Source of the DNA: Clostridia bacterium
Lineage (GTDB): Bacteria > Bacillota_A > Clostridia > Oscillospirales > CAG-272
DNA: 8,126 bases
NCBI GenBank assembly: GCA_017467225.1
Contig: JAFTSR010000054.1
Coordinates: forward strand, 1 to 8,126
Direction of reading: 5' to 3'
The translations under genes were made by a program, and so were the position numbers. Shown here in pieces: positions 5,676-8,126 of this stretch (its first letter is position 1; every line of letters starts with the position of its first letter). The notes under the pieces are model-generated. The model ran no database searches. It was not told the origin of the DNA and saw only the letters and a program-made list of their open reading frames with translations.

Positions 5676-7262
5676 ATGGTAGAAAATAAAAACGAAAATC
5701 CGGAGCTTTCCTTGGAAACGCCTGACTTGCCTTTCGACGGACAGGAAAAAAACGGGGATACCACACCGGCTGCGGAGGTGGTGAGCGTCGAGGAGACGGT
5801 GAGTGCCGAGGAGGCTGCCGCGGTATCGGAGACTGACCAACCGAGCGAGGACGTGGATGCAACAGAGGATATCGAGGAGAATGCGCAGCAGGAGCAGATG
5901 CCGGCGGCATCCACCGAAAGCGATGAGTCGCCCTCTGAGGAGATGTTGCCTGAGCAAGTCGAACCGACAAAGGAGACCCCTGCCGTGCCGGAAGGTGTGG
6001 TGCGCTATCGCTGGAACTATGAAACGCAACGCGCGACCGATGAGCAGCGCAGTGCACGCAAGCACCGCAGCGGAATTCTGACCTATGCAATTGTTATGAC
6101 TGCTTTTTTTGCGGTCAGCTTCACCATTCTGATTGCCTCGCTGCTGACGGGCGGCCTGGTCGGCCGTGAAGGTGCCGGCGGCAATTCCTCCGGTTCCGCT
6201 ACCGTCTCCGATCGGATTGTCTACATCCGTGAGGACGACGGCTCAAGCGGCATTCTGACCATCCAGGAGATCGCCGCCAAGTCCAATCCCGGCGTTGTGG
6301 CGGTCAGCGTCAAGAAAACCATGGGTCAGGGCGTAGGCACCGGCTTTGTGCTGTCCGAGGACGGATATATCGCGACCAATTATCACGTCGTGGAAAACGG
6401 AACGACGGTGCGCGTGACGCTGTACGACGGCTCGGGCTATGACGCGACGGTGGTCAATTACAGCGAACCGGACGATCTGGCAGTCTTGAAAATCGATGCC
6501 AAGAAGCTGCCCGTGCTGCCGATCGGTAACTCGGATGAGGTGCTGGTGGGCGATACCGTGGTTGTTATCGGTCATCCTGCTGGTCTGGAGTACGGGTGGT
6601 CCACCACCAACGGCATACTTTCGGCCATCAACCGTGAGGTCAAGATCAAAAATACCGACGGAACCCTGAATAAAAAAATGACGCTGCTGCAGACCAACGC
6701 CAACGTCAATTCCGGCAACTCCGGCGGTCCGATGTTCAACGAGCGCGGTGAGGTCATCGGTATCATTTCAATGAAGCTGGCCGACGGCTACGAGGGCATG
6801 GGCTTCGCTATTCCGATCAACGGTGCCATGGAAATCATCAACGCCATCATTGAGAAGGGTCATGCGGATGACGTGCAGTCATCGGTTTCCGAGGGTCGCC
6901 CGATGCTGGGTGTTTCCGGCTTTGATGTGCTTCCCGGCATGACCGTGGTCAAGAATGAGGACGGCAAATATTCTTATGGCTTTGGCTCGACTGAAGGCAT
7001 GACGGGGACATTTTATCCCGTGGAGCGCGCCGGTTTTTATATCATTGAAACGGTACCCGGCGGCGACGCACACGGTAAACTGCAGCCTCATGATTTGATT
7101 TTTGCCGTCGATGGCGTGGAAACGCCTAACCGTGCTGCCATGATGGCTATCATGAATGAAAAAAGCATCGGCGATTCGGTTGTGATCGACTTTTTGCGCG
7201 ACGGTGAAGTCCATTCCCTTAAAATCAAGCTGACCGCTGAACAGCCCACCCAAGGAGAGTAA
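5676..7262 (+). CDS. Membrane-anchored HtrA/DegP-type serine protease with PDZ domain
   Basis: This 528-residue protein is of the S1C family, which degrades misfolded proteins at the cell surface. Residues 1-110 form a very acidic, low-complexity cytoplasmic region (about 32 Asp/Glu against 4 Lys/Arg). A basic stretch precedes one membrane helix at about 134-158, followed by a Gly/Ser linker. The trypsin-like domain (about 195-395) has the complete triad: H237 (TNYHVV), D267 (DDLAVLKI) and S349 (NSGNSGGP). A C-terminal PDZ domain fills about 406-525 and carries an extra segment around 418-455 compared with compact HtrA PDZ domains. Most HtrA proteins of Gram-positive bacteria share this anchor-protease-single-PDZ plan and run 400-450 residues; the extra length is mainly the acidic tail. 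AAAGGA lies 9 nt before the ATG. It starts 28 bp after the kinase stop and is likely co-transcribed. Its substrate cannot be read from sequence. Confidence 0.93.
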   Translation: MVENKNENPELSLETPDLPFDGQEKNGDTTPAAEVVSVEETVSAEEAAAVSETDQPSEDVDATEDIEENAQQEQMPAASTESDESPSEEMLPEQVEPTKETPAVPEGVVRYRWNYETQRATDEQRSARKHRSGILTYAIVMTAFFAVSFTILIASLLTGGLVGREGAGGNSSGSATVSDRIVYIREDDGSSGILTIQEIAAKSNPGVVAVSVKKTMGQGVGTGFVLSEDGYIATNYHVVENGTTVRVTLYDGSGYDATVVNYSEPDDLAVLKIDAKKLPVLPIGNSDEVLVGDTVVVIGHPAGLEYGWSTTNGILSAINREVKIKNTDGTLNKKMTLLQTNANVNSGNSGGPMFNERGEVIGIISMKLADGYEGMGFAIPINGAMEIINAIIEKGHADDVQSSVSEGRPMLGVSGFDVLPGMTVVKNEDGKYSYGFGSTEGMTGTFYPVERAGFYIIETVPGGDAHGKLQPHDLIFAVDGVETPNRAAMMAIMNEKSIGDSVVIDFLRDGEVHSLKIKLTAEQPTQGE

Positions 7263-7313
7263 TCCGATAGCTTCGTAAATGTCGTACACGCATCGATAAG
7301 AAAACTGTGCCCC

Positions 7314-7591
7314 AATCTCACCTCAGCCAAGGAGGTTGGGGAGAGCACGAGGGGGGCAGGAAACCTCGGCGTCTGGAGCCAAGGCAAATCTCACCTCAGC
7401 CAAGGAGGTCGGGGAGAGCACGAGAGGGGCAGGAAACTTCGGCGTCTGGAGCCAAGGCAAATCTCGCCTCAGCCAAGGAGGTCGGGGAGAGCGCGAGAGG
7501 GGCAGGAAACCTCGGCGTCTGGAGCCAAGGCAAATCTCGCTTCAGCCAAGGAGGATGGGGAGAGCACGAGAGGGGCAGGAAACTTCGGCGT
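7314..7591. repeat. Four tandem copies of a 73-bp non-coding repeat
   Basis: Copies begin at 7314, 7387, 7460 and 7533, each with AATCTC, at an exact 73-bp period. The fourth diverges after about 59 bp. Adjacent full copies differ at only three positions, nearly all transitions. Since 73 is not a multiple of 3, the reading frame shifts in each copy, and the array is not protein coding. Each copy contains AGCCAAGG twice (52 bp apart within a copy), and a possible small hairpin (ACCTC, 7-nt loop, GAGGT, flanked by TCTC and GAGA). It occupies most of the gap between the htrA gene and the rRNA promoter. I do not recognise the family. Confidence 0.85.
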
Positions 7592-7615
7592 TTGAGATGG
7601 TTCCTGCCCCTCTCG
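7567..7615. repeat. Large inverted repeat closing the 73-bp array
   Basis: CGAGAGGGGCAGGAA (7567-7581), part of the fourth 73-bp copy, is perfectly complementary to TTCCTGCCCCTCTCG (7601-7615), giving a 15-bp stem and a 19-nt loop. The right arm is an inverted fragment of the repeat unit. No T run follows, so termination by it alone is doubtful. It is still the strongest hairpin between the htrA gene and the rRNA promoter. Confidence 0.75.
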
Positions 7616-7654
7616 CAAACCGATTTCCTTTGCCCATACTGCCAATCTCCAAAA

Positions 7655-7695
7655 AAACGAAATTTTTTCAAAAAATCGAAAAAATTTTTCAAAAA
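7655..7695 (+). promoter_or_regulatory. A/T-rich UP-like element of the rRNA promoter
   Basis: Upstream of the -35 box lie phased A and T tracts, including TTTTTTCAAAAAA (7663-7675) and TTTTTCAAAAA (7685-7695), whose central C bases are 21 bp apart, two helical turns. Such tracts bind the RNA polymerase alpha subunit or bend DNA at rRNA promoters. Confidence 0.55.
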
Positions 7696-7699
7696 GGTA

Positions 7700-7728
7700 T
7701 TGACAAAAGGAAAAGAAAGTGGTATAAT
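7700..7728 (+). promoter_or_regulatory. Consensus promoter of the rRNA operon
   Basis: A perfect TTGACA (7700-7705) and perfect TATAAT (7723-7728) are 17 nt apart, and TGG at 7720-7722 adds an extended -10 element. The start is expected near 7735, giving a 16S leader of about 218 nt. A single strong promoter is visible, whereas many rRNA operons have two. Confidence 0.92.
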
Positions 7729-7734
7729 ACCAAG

Positions 7735-7952
7735 GCTGCGCAAGATTGGGGTTGTCCCAAAGCGAGAGCAGCAGACGATCATTGAAAATTGAACAATAAG
7801 AGATGAGTACAAAGCAAGGTTTTGAGAGATCAAGACCGTGTGTGAAACAAATCTCGCAATTCTTGAAGAGAATACTACTCAAACAAAAAGTAAAAGAGCT
7901 AACAAAAGCTCGAAAAAAGATTGGATCGTCCTACGGGACGTTTTGATACAAA
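7735..7952 (+). other. rRNA operon leader (transcribed, non-coding)
   Basis: This stretch has no gene. It holds ATTGAAAATTGAACAATAAG at 7781-7800, which resembles the boxA-type antitermination sequence before Firmicutes rRNA genes (often written TTTGAAAACTGAAC). Three short hairpins are visible: TTGGG/CCCAA (7746-7760), GAGCT/AGCTC (7896-7911), and CGTCC/GGACG with a UACG tetraloop (7927-7940) followed by TTTT. The leader normally pairs with sequence downstream of 16S to form the processing stem, which lies outside the window. Confidence 0.7.
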
Positions 7953-8126
7953 TTTTTCGAGAGTTTGATCCTGGCTCAGGATGATCGCTGGCGGCGTGCA
8001 TAACACATTCAAGTCGAACGGACGAGGGGCTTCGGCCCTGAGTTAGTGGCGGACGGGTGAGTAACGCGTGAGCAACCTGCCTTACAGTACGGGATAACGT
8101 TTGGAAACGACCGCTAATACCGTATG
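7953..8126 (+). rRNA. rrs: 16S ribosomal RNA, 5' part (truncated by the window edge)
   Basis: The conserved start AGAGTTTGATCCTGGCTCAG lies at 7960-7979; placing its first base at E. coli position 8 sets the mature 5' end near 7953. Further marks are CGCTGGCGGCGTGC, AAGTCGAACGG, GGCGGACGGGTGAGTAACGCG and GCTAATACCG. The first variable region is short, with a GGGGC/GCCCT helix capped by TTCG (about 8025-8041). The sequence fits Clostridia, most like Oscillospirales, but only 174 nt are present. Two bases in usually invariant stretches differ from the common sequence (GATCGCTGG for GAACGCTGG, ACATTCAAGTCG for ACATGCAAGTCG). Confidence 0.97.

Noticed and set aside
7314..7591. CRISPR array
   Set aside because: The whole 73-bp unit is conserved; there are no unique spacers and no cas genes.
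7307..7792. Open frames of 149-161 codons rich in Arg, Gly and Glu spanning the 73-bp array
   Set aside because: Repeat period is not a multiple of 3, so peptide repeats change frame; two overlapping frames are equally open, no good start site, and they run into the rRNA promoter. Open frames follow from the lack of stops in the repeat.
7263..7952. tRNA gene upstream of the rRNA
   Set aside because: No cloverleaf, T-loop GGTTCGA-type sequence or CCA end seen on either strand.

Overview
The window looks like chromosomal DNA of a Gram-positive anaerobe of class Clostridia, probably an Oscillospirales-like gut lineage. This rests on the 5' end of a Firmicutes-type 16S rRNA gene at the right edge, GGAGG-type ribosome binding sites before every gene, consensus sigma-A promoters, and the protein families. 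The first 174 nt of 16S are too little for a genus call.

Layout: (1) 1-330, the C-terminal end of a polytopic membrane protein entering from the left, then a perfect hairpin acting as a two-way terminator. (2) 445-1332 (-), a LysR-type regulator, divergent from (3) 1487-3037 (+), a sodium:solute symporter. Their 154-bp intergenic region holds two face-to-face promoters sharing one palindromic -10 core, and LysR-type operator palindromes, one centred near -65 of the symporter promoter. (4) 3341-4036, an OmpR/PhoB-type response regulator; 4154-5647, its membrane histidine kinase; 5676-7262, a membrane-anchored HtrA/DegP-type protease with a PDZ domain. All three are on the + strand. The content matches the logic of the Bacillus CssRS-HtrA secretion-stress system, though here the protease sits beside the two-component genes, and an intrinsic terminator lies between regulator and kinase. 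(5) 7314-7591, four tandem copies of a 73-bp non-coding unit, closed by an inverted partial copy that makes a 15-bp hairpin. (6) 7655-8126, an A/T-rich UP-like region, a consensus rRNA promoter, a 220-nt leader and the start of 16S rRNA.

Working together (inference): the LysR protein probably controls uptake of an unknown solute through the symporter and represses itself. The kinase would sense envelope or secretion trouble and, through the regulator, set the level of the HtrA quality-control protease. The rRNA operon is independent but lies immediately downstream in the same direction, with no clear U-tract terminator in between, only the repeat array.

Nothing here is clearly a new defence or mobile system. 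The least explained pieces are the 73-bp repeat array, the dense operator-like region before the response regulator, and the shared divergent promoter core.
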